From Onchocerca volvulus (taxonomy: Eukaryota; Nematoda; Chromadorea; Rhabditida; Onchocercidae), in contig HG738140.1 of the NCBI GenBank assembly GCA_000499405.2, forward strand, positions 3,905,539 to 3,969,538: a stretch of 64,000 bases of DNA, read 5' to 3'. The translations under genes and the position numbers were made by a program. Below, one piece after another: positions 26,940 to 40,917 of the stretch. The notes beneath the pieces are model-generated. The model was not told the origin of the DNA, ran no database searches, and was given only the letters and a program-made list of their open reading frames with translations. Every line of letters starts with the position of its first letter. Positions within the stretch are counted from its first letter, which is position 1.

Positions 26940-29900
26940 TGGTTATGAACCAGTAGCACCATTTGGAAGTTCAGAAACACTGCCACCTGATTATTTAGTA
27001 CATGAAACAACAGATGGACGATTAGTAAACGATGAATTATTGATTTATTTCGAATTAATTCAAAACATAAAATATAAATCAAGAGCTGGAAGAAAAATTT
27101 TAAATTCGAATTTGCAATAAAATCAAATATTGCATGATTTTATTTAAATGATTACTTCAGTTTTATAATTTCTAAGCTTGATTTTTTTTATTTTTTCTGT
27201 TGTTTTTTTAATGGTTTATTATCTATTAAAAATATTCAAGTTTTTAAGTTAAATTGATAACTTCAAATATTGTATTTGAAAAAGAAGTGACTATCACTAA
27301 TTAATCGAATTATTATTCATTTCCATTATCTTTAATTTAAATTATTTACTTTTCTTCATAGGTGAGTGAAAGTTATGAAGTTGAATGGCCAAAACGTCCA
27401 GAATTTGGTCGATATTCGGAAAGGAGTGATGTATTATTATTATTATTATTATATCTAATTAATAGACTTTATATTTACAAAACTATTCAATTATTAAAGT
27501 TTTTGAGTTTTTATTGTATTGGGAAATTTTTTGAGTTTGTTTTATGAAAACTTTTAGCAATTAAACATTACATATTTGAGAATCATTTCACATCTTAAAT
27601 TTTTATAAAAAGTATTCGAAAACTCGGAGAATCCTACAGCAAAATATTAAAAATATGAAAAAATTTTTAAAAAAATTCGGAAATTTTATAGAAAAAGATT
27701 TTATCATCGAATATTAAACAATCTAAAAAACGTCATCGTCAACATCGAAAGCGTAGATCACAGAAAACAACTTCCATGTATGTTAATTAATTTGAATAAT
27801 GAATATTATCGTAAAAATAATAATTAATAATACTTAGTATGATAAGCAAATAGTATTAAAAACTTTTTTATATATTATAAATTAATGAATTTAAATTCAA
27901 ATGAAAGAGAAAGTAAAAAAATTAGGTAAATAATAAAGAAATGAAAGAAAGATTTTAGCTCGATTTGGATCAAATCGTTGAATTTGACTGAAATATTTCT
28001 ATCGAAGTAAAATTTGTAATTATTAACAGTTTTGTATTCGTCCATTTTTTTTTTTTTCTAAGAGATGAAATTTCTGCAAATCGATATGATCGAAAGGTGA
28101 AAGGTCATCGCAGACATACTCATGACTATTATCCAATTAAAAAGGTCAGCTAAAATTCAATTTTTTGTAAATTAGAAATTGAAACAATAAAAAAAATAAA
28201 TGAAATGAATATTATTTCAAATATTATTATTATTATTATCATTATCATACTTCATTATATCTCTCTCATATGCATATTGTGACGTAACTTTGCTCAGAAG
28301 AATGAAAAATTCCAATTTTATTAATTAATTTAATTGATCAATGCTCTAATTAAATTTTATACAATTAAGTTTCTTGCTAGTTTGAAATTGTGATGCAAAA
28401 ATAAGTAATGCTTGCTTATTAAAAATTTATCAATATATATATAAATATTTTTTTAATCATAATTATCTTTTCTAAAATGATTCAATTTTATTCATATAAT
28501 AGGTAACAATTGATGAAACAAAAAAAATTGATGACGGCAATAATTATTTATTTGTTGGTGAGCAAATTTTTTTTTCAACTGAAAAAAAAATTAAGTTAAA
28601 ATTAAAAAATAAATCAAAAATTTAAAAATTTTTTTTAATAATTTTCGGTAATTTAAAAAAAAAGTCGCAAATAATCAAAATTAGATAAAGTTAAAATATT
28701 ATCGATTATATTATGATTTTTTTATTCAGATTTGTAAAAATATTGTTAGGCGTTAGAATTAAACAATATCACTTATTATCAGAAATCAGGAGATTCCTGA
28801 GAAATCACGAATGAAGTTTATCATTTATTTTGATCATCTTATCATTTATCAAGTAATTCTCTACATGCAGAGAATTCTTGATGGTATTGCATTGTTTTTA
28901 ACAATATTTGGATTTGTAAAAAATATTGCCAACGATAGGTTTGAATATAATCATTTGTTATCAGAAGTCAGAAGATTCCCAGGAATTTACTAGTGTGACT
29001 TATCACTACTTTAATCATCTTATCATATACCAAGTAATTACTACTATATCTGTAGGATTCTCGATTGATATTGCATTGCTTTCATCGACGAATTTTAAGA
29101 ATTTTTTGAAATTACTCGAAATATTCATCTTTTGCTGTTTACATTTTCATCTTCAATCAATATGTTGATTTTTAATTTTTTTTTAAATTTAAATTACGTG
29201 CTTATAAGGTTATGTAGGTTGACGCATAGAGTGGATATATGGCACAAGTATATTGACTAGGAAGAATTTAGATTTCATATTTAATAAATTCTTGAATTTT
29301 GAAAGAAATGAAAATGGATTGAATTTATTTTTTAATAAAAGAAAATTTAAAACATTAATATTTTACACTGATTGATATATTACACATTCTAAAAGCTAAA
29401 TAGTATGACATTTTTTCGAAACAGTTCAGTAACTAGTGATTTTTAAATTTTTAAAATTAATGAAAATGAAAATTGTTTACGGGAAAAAGAAAGACAGTTG
29501 AATTAATTAATTAATCAATTTATTCATTTATTTTTTTATTATTTGTATTATTCTACAGATTCTTACTTATCTTACTGACTAATCACAGTATGATTTCCAT
29601 TGATTTTAAGCTGGATTTACACAAAAAAAAAAATAACATAATCAAAGAAGAAAATTATTCGAATGAAATCATTTTAAAAGTGAACTTTATTTTGATTAAA
29701 AATTTAAAATTAGCAAACTTAAATTCGATTCTGATATTTTTCAATTAATCAGGAGAAATTCGAATTTGTAAAAATAAAACAATTTTGGTGATGATGATTT
29801 TTTTTTTATTTTTTTATATTAATCGACATAGTAAACGATTTGATTAAAATTAGTTTGTTCTATTTTTCTGATTTAAACTACAATTAATTAGATCAAAATT

Positions 29901-31308
29901 TGACTTAAAATTATATTTAAATATTCCGGTGCTGCATTCTTTTAATTTAGATTATAATTATTAAATTAAAATTCATCTCTAAATTAAATTTAAATATGCC
30001 AATTTGAGGTGCACAAACAATGAGTTCGGTATCGAAATTACTTCGTCAAAATGATTTTCGACTTTATTATCAAGTACCATCACCAAGCCAAAAGATTGTC
30101 CCAGTCCGTATTCCACTTTGCTTGGCTTATATGAGTAGTGCAAGAAAAGTACTAAATTCATATTTTATTTTTTATAAAAATTTATTTAAATAATTTTTTT
30201 TATTTTATTAAAAAAAATTTAGTTAAATTATTTGCGTGACAAAAATAATCAATAAGAATAATGAAATAAGTCTGAGTAAAGCTTTACTTAATTTGGAAAT
30301 AAATTAAAAAAAAAAAAAAAAAAAAAAAAGGTGATTATAAATAATGAAATTGAAAAAAAATCTGATAATCAAAAATAATTTTAAAATGCAATCTTTATGA
30401 ATTAAGTACAAAAAAGAATAGTAATTTAAACTACTTTTCCTTCATTTTTGAAATTTTATATATTTTTAGTTTTGTCACAAATAATTTAGAAAAAAATTAC
30501 TATAAATAATGATTTAAATGTAAATTTAATGAAATGACTTAAAAAAAAAGTAGCAATTCCAATCAAATAATTTAAAAAATTAAGAACTTAAATTATTTGT
30601 CTTTCGTTTTAAAATTGATTAGTTGATATTTTAATTACTTGCAAATAATCCAAGGAATAAGTTAGAAAAAAACTTGGTTATCAATAATAATTTCAAATAT
30701 AATTTTGATAAAATATTTAGAAAAAATAAGGCAATAATTTAAATTATTTTTCTTCCTTTTTAAAATAAAATATTATTTAAATTGGTTGCGAATAAAGCGG
30801 TAAAAAAAAAACTAGAAAAAATATTATTAATAACAATTTGAGATGCAACTTTAATGAATTAGGTGAAAAAAAAAAGCAAAAATTATTTTTCCTTCCAATT
30901 TAGTATCATTTTAATTAGTTTGCATTTAATTTCATTTCAATTTTTAATACCACCTTAACTAGTTTGCATTGAAACCATTTCAATTACCTGAAATTACTTT
31001 AATTAATTTGCAATTAATATTACTTCAATTATTTAATACTACTTTAATTAGCTTAGAATCTAGTATTATCTTAATTAGTTCCTAAATTTTAGATTTATCA
31101 TTTTCCAATAACTTGTAAAATAGATGAAGAAACTGGTGGAGAATCCTGGAAAGTTTTATACGGTGATCCAGGTTCATCCACATTTGCAACCTTATCAGCT
31201 CTGGTAAAATACTATAAAATTTATTCTTATATGGATCCAAAAACCGGTGTAATTGATACATTTCCGATTTGGAAAACTGTGATAAGTGATTCTGATGAAT
31301 TTGACTGA
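26940..31308 (+). CDS. SH2-domain protein with altered phosphotyrosine pocket, 5' incomplete
   Basis: Exons 26940-27024, 27362-27430, 27692-27777, 28063-28144, 28503-28557, 30009-30148 and 31093-31308 join in phase to 244 residues plus stop. The incoming phase demands an upstream exon I could not find. The N-terminal half is linker-like: GYEPVAPFGSSETLPPDYLV, a basic patch (KKRHRQHRKRRSQK) and a second basic patch (VKGHRRHTHDYYPIKK). The C-terminal 115 residues fit an SH2 domain: KLLRQNDF opens strand B, VRIPLCLAYMSSARKIYHFP covers the next strands, then GGESWKVLYGD and LSALVKYYKIYSY for the late strands and helix B. Known SH2 domains bind phosphotyrosine through the Arg of FLVR, where this protein reads FRLY. 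The ligand is unknown. Confidence 0.7.
28774..29105. repeat. Imperfect direct duplication in SH2-gene intron
   Basis: Two copies about 185 bases apart share TTATCAGAA.TCAG.AGATTCC, ATCATCTTATCAT and GATATTGCATTG-like text. They lie in the intron between 28557 and 30009. Confidence 0.6.
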
Positions 31309-34300
31309 AAACTAAACATGCATTTTGCATAAATCATGATAAATAAATCGAATTTTTACAAGATTATTGTTATTTATCAAGATTATTATCATCATTATCA
31401 CAAAAAATTCTTATCATTGATCAAATCACTTTGATAGAAAACATTTTCTGATTACTTTGATAAAATACATTTTTGGATTATATGTGTAGTATAATTATGA
31501 AATTTTCAAATTCACTATTGAGATGAATTCTCAGCAAAATTCAGAAATTTGTTAAATTAAAAATTACAAGATTATTTATTATTGATCCGGCTAATCTAAT
31601 CGAATGTAATTTCCGATTATCCTCATAGAATATATTTTTGAATTGCATTTGATACGATCACATTTTCCGGTTTTATATATGTGAATGTGATTATGAATTT
31701 TTAAATCATTTATTGAATTTTTTTTTTCAGCAAAGCTTTCAAATTATTAAATTGAACATTAAAGGATTATTAATGATCCGGTTACCTTGATATAAGATTA
31801 TTAATAATCCGGTTGCCTTAGTTAAATATAATCGGAAAATGTGGAACGATAAATTTTTGGCATGATACTGAATTTTTCAAAGTTAAGTATCAAAATTTTT
31901 GGGACAAGTGTTTTTCAGTTCATTAAATTATTTATTGATAATTTTTTAAATCATTTCAACAAAGTTTTTTCTTTTTTTAAACTTGCAACATTTGCGATAA
32001 TTTTGTTCGATATAAAGTATGAAACAGCTAATACTTATCGCTTTAAAATTTTTCTCAACAGATGTATCTTAATTAAAAGTATTAGTTTATAATTTTATAT
32101 TATGAAACTGTTAATTTTAAGGCGTATTTTCATAAAATAATTGTAAATTTCGAAAAATGAGATTGTTCTGCAAAAATTGTTGCTAACTTTTTTGATAAAT
32201 TTAAAAACATGAAATTATGTGAAAGAATGAACACATTTCTCAATACTTCCTTTTCTTATTAAATAGAATTTCTTCGATTAAAAAAAGAAAGTATAAAAAA
32301 TATCCTTCTTACATATCGCTTTTGAAACTAAATCTTAAAGAATAATAATTTTGACGAATACGATAAATTATGAAAAAATTATTATTTTTTGAAATTTATT
32401 AAATTTCTTACGAAGAATTTTAAGATTAAAAAAAAAATTCGAAAAATTTCGGCAAAAAAATTTTATTTCTACTTTTTTATTTGTTTTTTTTGTTTTATTC
32501 TTTGTTTTCATCTTCCCGTTTTTTGTACCGTATAACATCACTACCGTACTACTTGATATTCTGCCGTTATCATGCTACCATATTACCGCATTACTTAATA
32601 TCTTACCGTTGTCATGCTAATTTATTACCGTACTACTTAATATCTTAACGTAATCGTATTACTTTATTTTTGACTACTGCGTCACAATAATATTATATTA
32701 TCAATAGAAAATTCATTAGTCGTCAAATTTATTTTTAATTAAAGGAAATTTCAATGACCAAAAAAAAAAAAACATTTTAATCATTTTCATTTTTCAATTA
32801 AAATAAAATTTTGTTGACAAAAAAGAAAAATTTCTCGTTCGTTTTCGTTTTAAGAATAGAATTGCTTTTAAAGTTAAAAAAAAAAAAAAAAAAAGAAAAA
32901 AAACGAGGAGAAAAATGAAAAAAAAAAATATTTTTAGTTTTTGTGGAATATTCCAATTATTTCTTATTTCTTTTTATTTTTTTCTCCGTTTTTCTTTTTT
33001 ATTCTTCGTTTTTTTAATTTTTTTTTTTTTTTTTTTTAACTCAATTATTGCTGACATGATGAAGAATTAATATTTATAGAAAATTATTCATAAAAAGGGA
33101 AGAGAAGAGGGAAAAAATTCAACCTTTCGTTATTCAAGTAACGAAATAAAAAATTTGTTGAGATGATTTATAGGTATAACAGAAAAGTAATTTTCCTCAA
33201 AGTTTTCCACCTTACTTAATTACTATCGGTTTTTTCTTTGATAATCATAAAATAAATGATAAATGATAAAATATTCTCGCATTACGAATGATAAGCTTTT
33301 TTTGGCATTGTTTGCTTTAAAATTTCAATAATTTTATTTCATAAATTAATGTTATTACTAAAAAATTTTATAGATTTTTTTTTTTTTTTTAATTTGAATA
33401 AATTAAATGATGACAGTATCAAATATTACGTAAATTTCTTAAATATGTTAGCTAAATTTACAATAATTTTACGAATTTTTCATTATATTTCATCATCAAA
33501 TAATAACTTTTTTTTTTTTAAAATAAAATTTATACAAACTAAATATTTCTTTTTTTTTTCGTATATATTCATCAAAAAAAATAATCACACATTTGACAAA
33601 TTTCTCTCCTATCATTTTCATATATTGTTAAAATAATTTATTCCTAATTCAGTGTTGAATAGTTTTATAATAATTTCTTGGACCTGTGATATAAAAATTT
33701 CAAAGATAATTCCTACTTATCTTTCTAATTATTGATAAAATCAAGTAAATATGAATGTTAGAAATTGTATGTTGTTTTTTTTTTTTTTATTCTGCTTGTT
33801 TTTTGCCAAAAAAAAAAAAAATTTGCTGAAAAAAGTAAATAAATTGCGTTTAGAAAAAAGTATAAAATAAAAATTAAACAATTGAGATAAAAAACTAAAA
33901 AGGGAAAAAAGAAAATTTTTCAAATATTTTAGAAAATCTGAATTAAAAAAATATGAGCAAATAGCTTTTAAAAGACTATTTTCTCCTTATTTATGCATAA
34001 AAAATTATCTGGGATAGATTAAAAATGTTATCAATAATTGGGTGAATTTTTTTTTTTTTTTTATATTTGCTTTAATGAAGAAAAATTAAGTTCGATCTGG
34101 ATGTAATTTAAAATAAGTTCGATTTGAATGTAATTTAGAAATAAATTTGATCTAAATGTAATTTAAAATAAGTCCTAACCATTTCGAAATAAGCTTGATC
34201 TAAACGTAACTTAAAATAATTTCGATCTGGAAATAATTTGAAATAATTCGGTCAAAATGCATTTTATTCATTAAATGTTCGATATCGTTCATCGAAATTC

Positions 34301-35198
34301 AAAACTTTGATAGAACTATTCATGCAAATGACAATAAATAATTTAATCTTTATTTTTACTCCCTTTTAAAAACGAATTTGAAAATAAAAAATAAGATTTA
34401 TGATGCAAAAAAAAAAAACAATAAATGAAATAATCAATATTTAAATTAAATTAAAAGACTAAAGGATTATGAAATTATTAAAAAACTTATAAATTATCAT
34501 TTAATGGGCTTGATAGCTATCAAATAATAATTTGTCATAATGTAAAGGAAAATTATAAAAAAAACAAATGAAATAAAAATTTATAAAAAATTAAAATATT
34601 CGAAATAAATTTAAGAATTAGATTAAATTATTAGTAAATCATACGGTAGCGCTATATATTTTATTGATTATTGATTAATAAAAATGTTCGAAAAAAAAAA
34701 GAATTTTATCAAGTATCAAAATTGGATTAAAATTTATAACTTTCCTCCTTTTTTTTTTTGCTTAACTCTTCATAAATACATATATACAAGTAGAAATTGA
34801 TTATTTTCTAAATTTTCTTTCTTTTTTTTTTTCTTCGAAATCATTTTTATATTATAAAAATTAACTTATCAAGAAGATATAACAAATAATCATTAACAAT
34901 TAAAATGATAATAAAATATGAATTTTCATATGAAGAATGAAAATAAAAAGAAATAAAGAAAACAAAAAAAAAAAAAAAGATGTTTCCTATTATTTGTAAC
35001 AATAATTATATTTCGAATTATTCGACAAATCATAGTATTTACATTGCATAATGCTAAAGTTCATAGGTCAATATATTTTATGAAAACTTTTGATATTAAA
35101 AAAAAAGAAAAAAAAAAAAAAAAAACGAATTATTAATAAATTTATTGTAATTTTTAAAAAATGATTTTACATGTACAACAATTTTTAGGAGTAATTAA
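31309..35198. other. AT-rich region without recognisable genes
   Basis: Mostly A/T homopolymers and simple sequence. About 34087-34255 holds a degenerate tandem repeat of roughly 30 bases built on AATAAGTTCGATCTGAATGT-like units. Open frames here are low-complexity Lys/Phe/Asn runs and not convincing. Confidence 0.5.
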
Positions 35199-35304
35199 TT
35201 AAATGGGTAATATGGTTGTTGATTTGGAAATACAAAATCCTTTCATTAGAGAAGCCATAAATCGTAAACCACGTTCACCACCTGGAGCATAACTAAGTAC
35301 ATAC
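35199..35304 (-). CDS. Candidate terminal exon of a short peptide gene
   Basis: A TTTCAG acceptor is followed by 35 open codons ending in TAA: YVLSYAPGGERGLRFMASLM and a further 14 residues. Base composition is clearly less AT-rich than the surroundings. A possible first exon is 37758-37691 (starts MILTNLLHVFHVHF), whose donor phase fits exactly; joined, they give about 57 residues. The family is not recognised. The exon could also be the end of a longer gene with exons I missed. Confidence 0.35.
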
Positions 35305-38300
35305 CTGAAATGGATTAATTAATTAATCGAATTTTTTTAATTTATTTTCAGGAAACAGCATAAAGATGAAAAGAAAACGAATAATATGTTTTTTATTTTA
35401 TTTTTATATCTAAATTTTTACAAATTTATGACAATTTGTACTAATTCAAATTGAAATATTAGCAAAATAATTTAAAATTTGTTTGTTTACTTTCAGGAAA
35501 TATTATTAAGATAAACAAAAAAAGAAGGATAATGCTTTCTTCTTATTTTTTATTTAAATTTCTATAAAAAACTAATTATAATTTATATAAATTTCCATTA
35601 AAATATCAGTAAAATAGTTAGTTTGGACGTTTTTTTTTGTTTATTTCTACGAAATAACACCAGGATAAACAACAAAAAAAAGATGTTAAGCTTTTTTCTT
35701 AGTTTTAAATTTAAATTCTTGAAAATCTGTAATGATTTAAATTAATTCAAACAGAAATAATTAGCAAAAAGCGATAAATAAGTCAATTATTTCGACAAAT
35801 TTCTCTAATGCAACTATAAGTTAGTAATTATCTAGAACAGAGATTGATAATTATTGCTAATTTCATCATTCTTTCTCCCTCTTTCTAAAAAATTATAAAG
35901 CTAAAATATTCGAATTTTAATAAATTATTTCGTTGAAATTGGAAATTTATTATTTAAATAATTTTTATATTTTATTCAAACTTATAAAGTATTACTATTT
36001 AAATAGCTCATATATTTTATTCAAGTACAAATTTAAATTAACAAATTGAAATTAAACATTTAGTATTTAAATACGTTTCATTAATTTTTAAAAAATCAAA
36101 CTAAAGAAAAAAAAAAAAAGAAAAATGATACCAAAACAATGCGATCGATTGAAATGATGCACATAATATCGTTATCAAAGTATTACGTAACTGAAAATTA
36201 CATATTAATTATTGCATTTATATATTCACGTATACAAATATTTATATAAATAATTTACACGTTCAAATAAATTACGTGTAAACGATAGTTACGTGACTTA
36301 CGTAAATAAATCATACGTGTAGATACTCATGCCATTTTTTTATCCTTTTTCTTATAATAAATATTCAGTTGCAAATTGAATAATTCATTAGTAAAAATAT
36401 ACAAATCACATGTATAAATACATTATGGATAAATGCTATCTACGTGTTCACACGTATGAATATTTGCGTGTTTACACGCAAAGATACGTCATTTTTCCTT
36501 TTTCTTTTAATAAATGTACAGAAAAACAAACTAAATAATTAATTAGTGAATAAGAAAAACAAACAAACAAACAAATAAGAAACTTTCCTATTATAATAAT
36601 AATTTATTTCCTCTTCTTTTCTATGTTTTTCATCTTTTTTTCCTGAATTTTTTTTTACTTAATTGTTAATTTTTTTGTTTTCACAAATTTTCCATTCAAA
36701 ATCGTTTCAAAAAACTTCAATCAATTTTATTTTTTTCCCCGATCTTTTTCAATTATTCATCAATTTTTCTTGATATTGATCATAGTTTATAGACTTTTTT
36801 TGAACTTGCGACGTTTCGTTTTTTTTTTTTTTTTTTTAATTTTTTCATCCAACAAATTATCCACTTTTGCTTTTCATTTATTACTTTATCAATATCTAAC
36901 CAACTAATCTTGTCAATCTTCACTCAATTTTTATTTTTTTTCTTCTTTTTCACTTTATCAATCTATTTAATTATCGTCAAATTCATTCAAAACTTTCTTT
37001 TTTTTCTCTCTTTTTCATTTTATCAATCTATCTAGATGATTTTTTCAAAATTCACTCAATTTTCGCATATGATAATGATAATGATAATAATGATGATCAT
37101 TTGATAATCGTTATTTCGTTTCTCAAACTACAATCAAAAATTCAATTTAAAAATAAAATAAGATGAAGAAAAAAAAGAGAAAGAAAAAAGAGGAAAGCTT
37201 TTAACAAAATATTCGTTTTTTTAATCTTTTTTTTTTTCTTTTTTTTTTTTTTGTTGCAATAATTCATTTTATATATCTTTTTAATTTCACCTTTGATTTT
37301 TACATTTTTACCATTTTCTTTTTATTTTATTCTTTTCCCTCAATAATTAACAGCTGATTTATAATCTTACTTCTTCCTACCTTTTTTTTTTTTTTTTTTT
37401 TTTTATTTTCTTTTTACAGTTAATTAATTTTCATTGCTGAAAAAGGAGGAAAAAAAAAAAAGAAAAAATGATGAAGCAATAAAAGTGATGACAATTTTGA
37501 TTTTATTCTAATTTATTTTTTCATATTTCTACTTATACTTTTACCTATTTTTGTCATAATTTATAAAATTTATAAATATTGTCTTTTTTTTCTTTTTTTT
37601 TTTTTTTTTTTGCAATCTGCTCGATAAATTACAAAATATATGAAAAAAAAAAGTATGAAAATTTCCCTCAAATTCTCGATCATTACATACGATATATGTT
37701 TTTGAAACAGTGAACTAAAATGCACGTGAAATACGTGAAGTAAATTCGTTAATATCATATTTGGTAATGCAACTTCTTCATTTATTTTAAAATTTAATTC
37801 AATTTAAATCGGAATGTAATAAAAATTAAAAGCAAAAACATTATTTTGATGCAATTTTTCATTAATTCAATTCGCATATTTTAATCTTTTATTAGATTTT
37901 ATTTCCTTTATAATATAAATTTCTCACTTATAAATGTAAATTACTACAAATTAAGTATCAAAAATTAAAATTAATTAATCAAACTTTAATTATACAATTA
38001 TTTAATAAGCTTTTCGATGTATTTTCATCAATTCCTTTGCATATTTTAATCTTTTATTAGATTTTATTTTATTCATAATATATTATGGTACAAATTTCTC
38101 ACTTATAAATATAAATCATTACAAATCAGAAATCGAAAATAAAGTGGGCGTGAAATATTGATGCACGATAAAATATATAGCATATTTATCTCGACAAGTT
38201 TCAAGTTGTTGAATAGTTTAAATTCAATTACAGGTAAATTTGTTATAATCTTAAATAGTTTTCAAGTTCAATTAAAGGATATATTAATTATTCAAAGAAA

Positions 38301-40831
38301 ATGAATAATTAAGTAATATATGAACAAAAAAGAAAAAATCAGTGTTCTGCTTTGTTTCTTTTTCATCATTTTTTGTAATTGGAATTTTTCAAATTTTAAA
38401 TATATTTAATGGAAAAAATTTATAATCATAAGAATAATTAAAAATCAATTAATTAGTCATATATATTTTAGGTTTGGCTTGTTTTCGAATTTTTTCTATT
38501 TTTTTTCTAAAAAATTTCATACAATAATCAGATACAAACGAATTTATCAAATAAAGTATACGACAAAAAAAAAAATTAATACAATTTTTTGATAATTTTC
38601 ATTTATCAAATTTTAAAAATACTAAAAAAATTCCTGCTTCAATTTTATTTGAGAATTTTTTTTTCAGGAATTTCGAATATTTAATTTATACTAAATATTT
38701 AATTCTATCTATTACATTTAATTTACATTAAATAAAATACATTTAATATTTAATTGAAATTTGAATATTTGATTTATATTGATTAGTTCAATTTGATTGG
38801 AGTAAGTTTATTGCAACTGCATAACCTTCTATGTTTAATTTGATTGATTTATATATATATATATATTTAAAAAAATTCATAATTAATTAATATATAAACA
38901 AAAAAAAAAAACACTAACGTTCTAGTTTGCTTCATTCTCATCATTTTTCAATCCATTTTTTTTTTTCAAAATTTCACTTTTTAATATAATTTTTCAAATT
39001 TTAGATATATTTATGAGAAATATTTCTAATTATAATATAAGAATAATTATAGATACAAATGTTTTTAATAAATATTCACTAAGAATGATGTGAGAAATCA
39101 AATTAGCATTAATTGAAAATGATTCATGTCAATCACTTCTATAAATATATCTAAGCATATAAATGAGAAAAATAATGAAATTATATAATCGAAAGATTGA
39201 TAATATATTCATAAGAATGAGAATATATGCATAATTTATCAACTAGTTAAGTGAAAAAAATATAACGATTAATATATATTATTAATTAGTTAAGGATAAA
39301 ATATAGTAATTATCATGATTTATTAATTCGTTAGAAATAAAATACAGTGTGTTATTATAATTTATTAATTACTTAAGAATAAAATACAGCTTGATTGTAA
39401 TTTATTAATTACTTAAGAATAAAATACAGCCTTGTTATTATAAATTATTAAATAGTTAAGAATAAAATGCAGTTATTATTATGATTTATTAATTAATTGA
39501 AAATAAAATACAGTTATTATTATTTGCTAAGAATAGAATACAGCTTATTATTATAATTTATTAATTAATTAAGAATAAAATACAGTCATTATTATGATTT
39601 ATTAATTTGTAATGAATAAAATATAGCATCTTGTTATAATTTATTAATCAGTTAAGAACGGAATTAATTATTATCATTTAGGTATGATATATTACCAGAC
39701 GAAAAAAAAAAGGAAACATATTTTTGCACAAATAATAATAATATTTATTAATGGTTGAAGAGTAGAAAAAGAATTGAAAATGGAATTATTATTAATTTAA
39801 TTACTATCGTATACTTATTATTTTTATTAATTCGTTACAAAAAAAATGGAAATATTATTCTTTTATAATATATTTTTTAAATTATATTTATATCACAATC
39901 ATTTTATGTATATATATAGAATATAGAATAGAAATTAGATTTTTATAGAAATGGAAATTAAATTCTAAAAAAATCAATTTCGTCGATGTTTTATACGAAA
40001 ATATAGAATAGAATAATTTATAATGGGTATTAAGTTTGCTTTTTACATAAGCCCTCGTAAAAAAAATTAGAAAAAATGATATTTATTTAATTATTATGAT
40101 AAGGGAATATTTTCAAATTTCCGATAGATAAAATAGATTTTAAAAATTTTTAGCAAACATTTTTTATGCCAAAGTTTATAATGAAACAAAATTATTAATT
40201 AGTCTAGAATTGACTGTCTTTAAAATCATGATTATTTAGTTACAAAATGACCTAAGTATAGATAATTTAGTACAGATGTAATCAAAATAATATTGCCCTT
40301 AAAAGTTAATTCTACGAATGAAGCTTTTTTTATCATTACATTACAATATCCAATTTTTGCCGCGTTTTTATTCTTCTTTTTAAAAAAAAACTGTAAATTT
40401 TCATTCGAAAATTAAAACTAAAATTTAATGGAAATTTCATGAAATATTTTATGCATTAGTCTTAGTTTAACAAATAAAAACTTCAAAAGAATAAACAAAT
40501 TAAAAATTTATAATTTCAATTTGACAATTCATTTCAAAATTGATGATAAAAAAAAAAAAAAAATAGAATGCTTGCAAAATTTGAATTCAAATAGAATTGA
40601 AATTCAAAAATTATTCTCACAAATTATACTTACTGTTGATTTTAAAGAAAAAAAAAAGCCTTCTATTCTATATTCATTCATAATTACTCTATTGCTGAAC
40701 TAAATATAAATCAATAAATTTAAATTTATATATTTTAAAAATTTGCTTTATTGGCGCTACTTTCCTTCCATGTTATTTATTTACATTCTATAGCTATGTT
40801 AAGGTTACTATATTGATCCGAGCTTTACGTC
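35305..40831. other. AT-rich region, minisatellite and ACGT-rich patches
   Basis: No convincing gene apart from the candidate first exon at 37758-37691. About 36180-36500 is dense in ACGT words (TACGTGTA, TTACACGT, CACGTATG). The sequence is otherwise homopolymer-rich. Confidence 0.45.
39240..39670. repeat. Degenerate minisatellite, unit about 50 bp
   Basis: Units of the form ATTTATTAATTA followed by TTAAGAATAAAATACAG recur about eight times with small length changes. The region is AT-rich and intergenic. Confidence 0.7.
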
Positions 40832-40880
40832 ATTTACGTCACATATATAGCGCAAATACCGCTATATATATGACGTAAAT
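40832..40880. promoter_or_regulatory. Inverted repeat with CRE/ATF-like half-sites
   Basis: Arms 40832-40852 and 40860-40880 match at 20 of 21 positions around a 7-base loop (CAAATAC). Each arm starts with ATTTACGTCA or ends with its complement TGACGTAAAT, a bZIP-type site. A further TTTACGTCA precedes at 40824. The hairpin ends 19 bases before a splice acceptor (AACAG at 40900) and 37 bases before the calmodulin-like ATG. It could act as paired bZIP sites or as an RNA hairpin in the outron. Confidence 0.7.
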
Positions 40881-40917
40881 TTTTTGATGTAATACAACAG
40901 GTAAAACTGATATCATA

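Noticed and set aside
33349..33923. Open frames of 60-95 codons on both strands
   Set aside because: Low-complexity translations of A/T runs.
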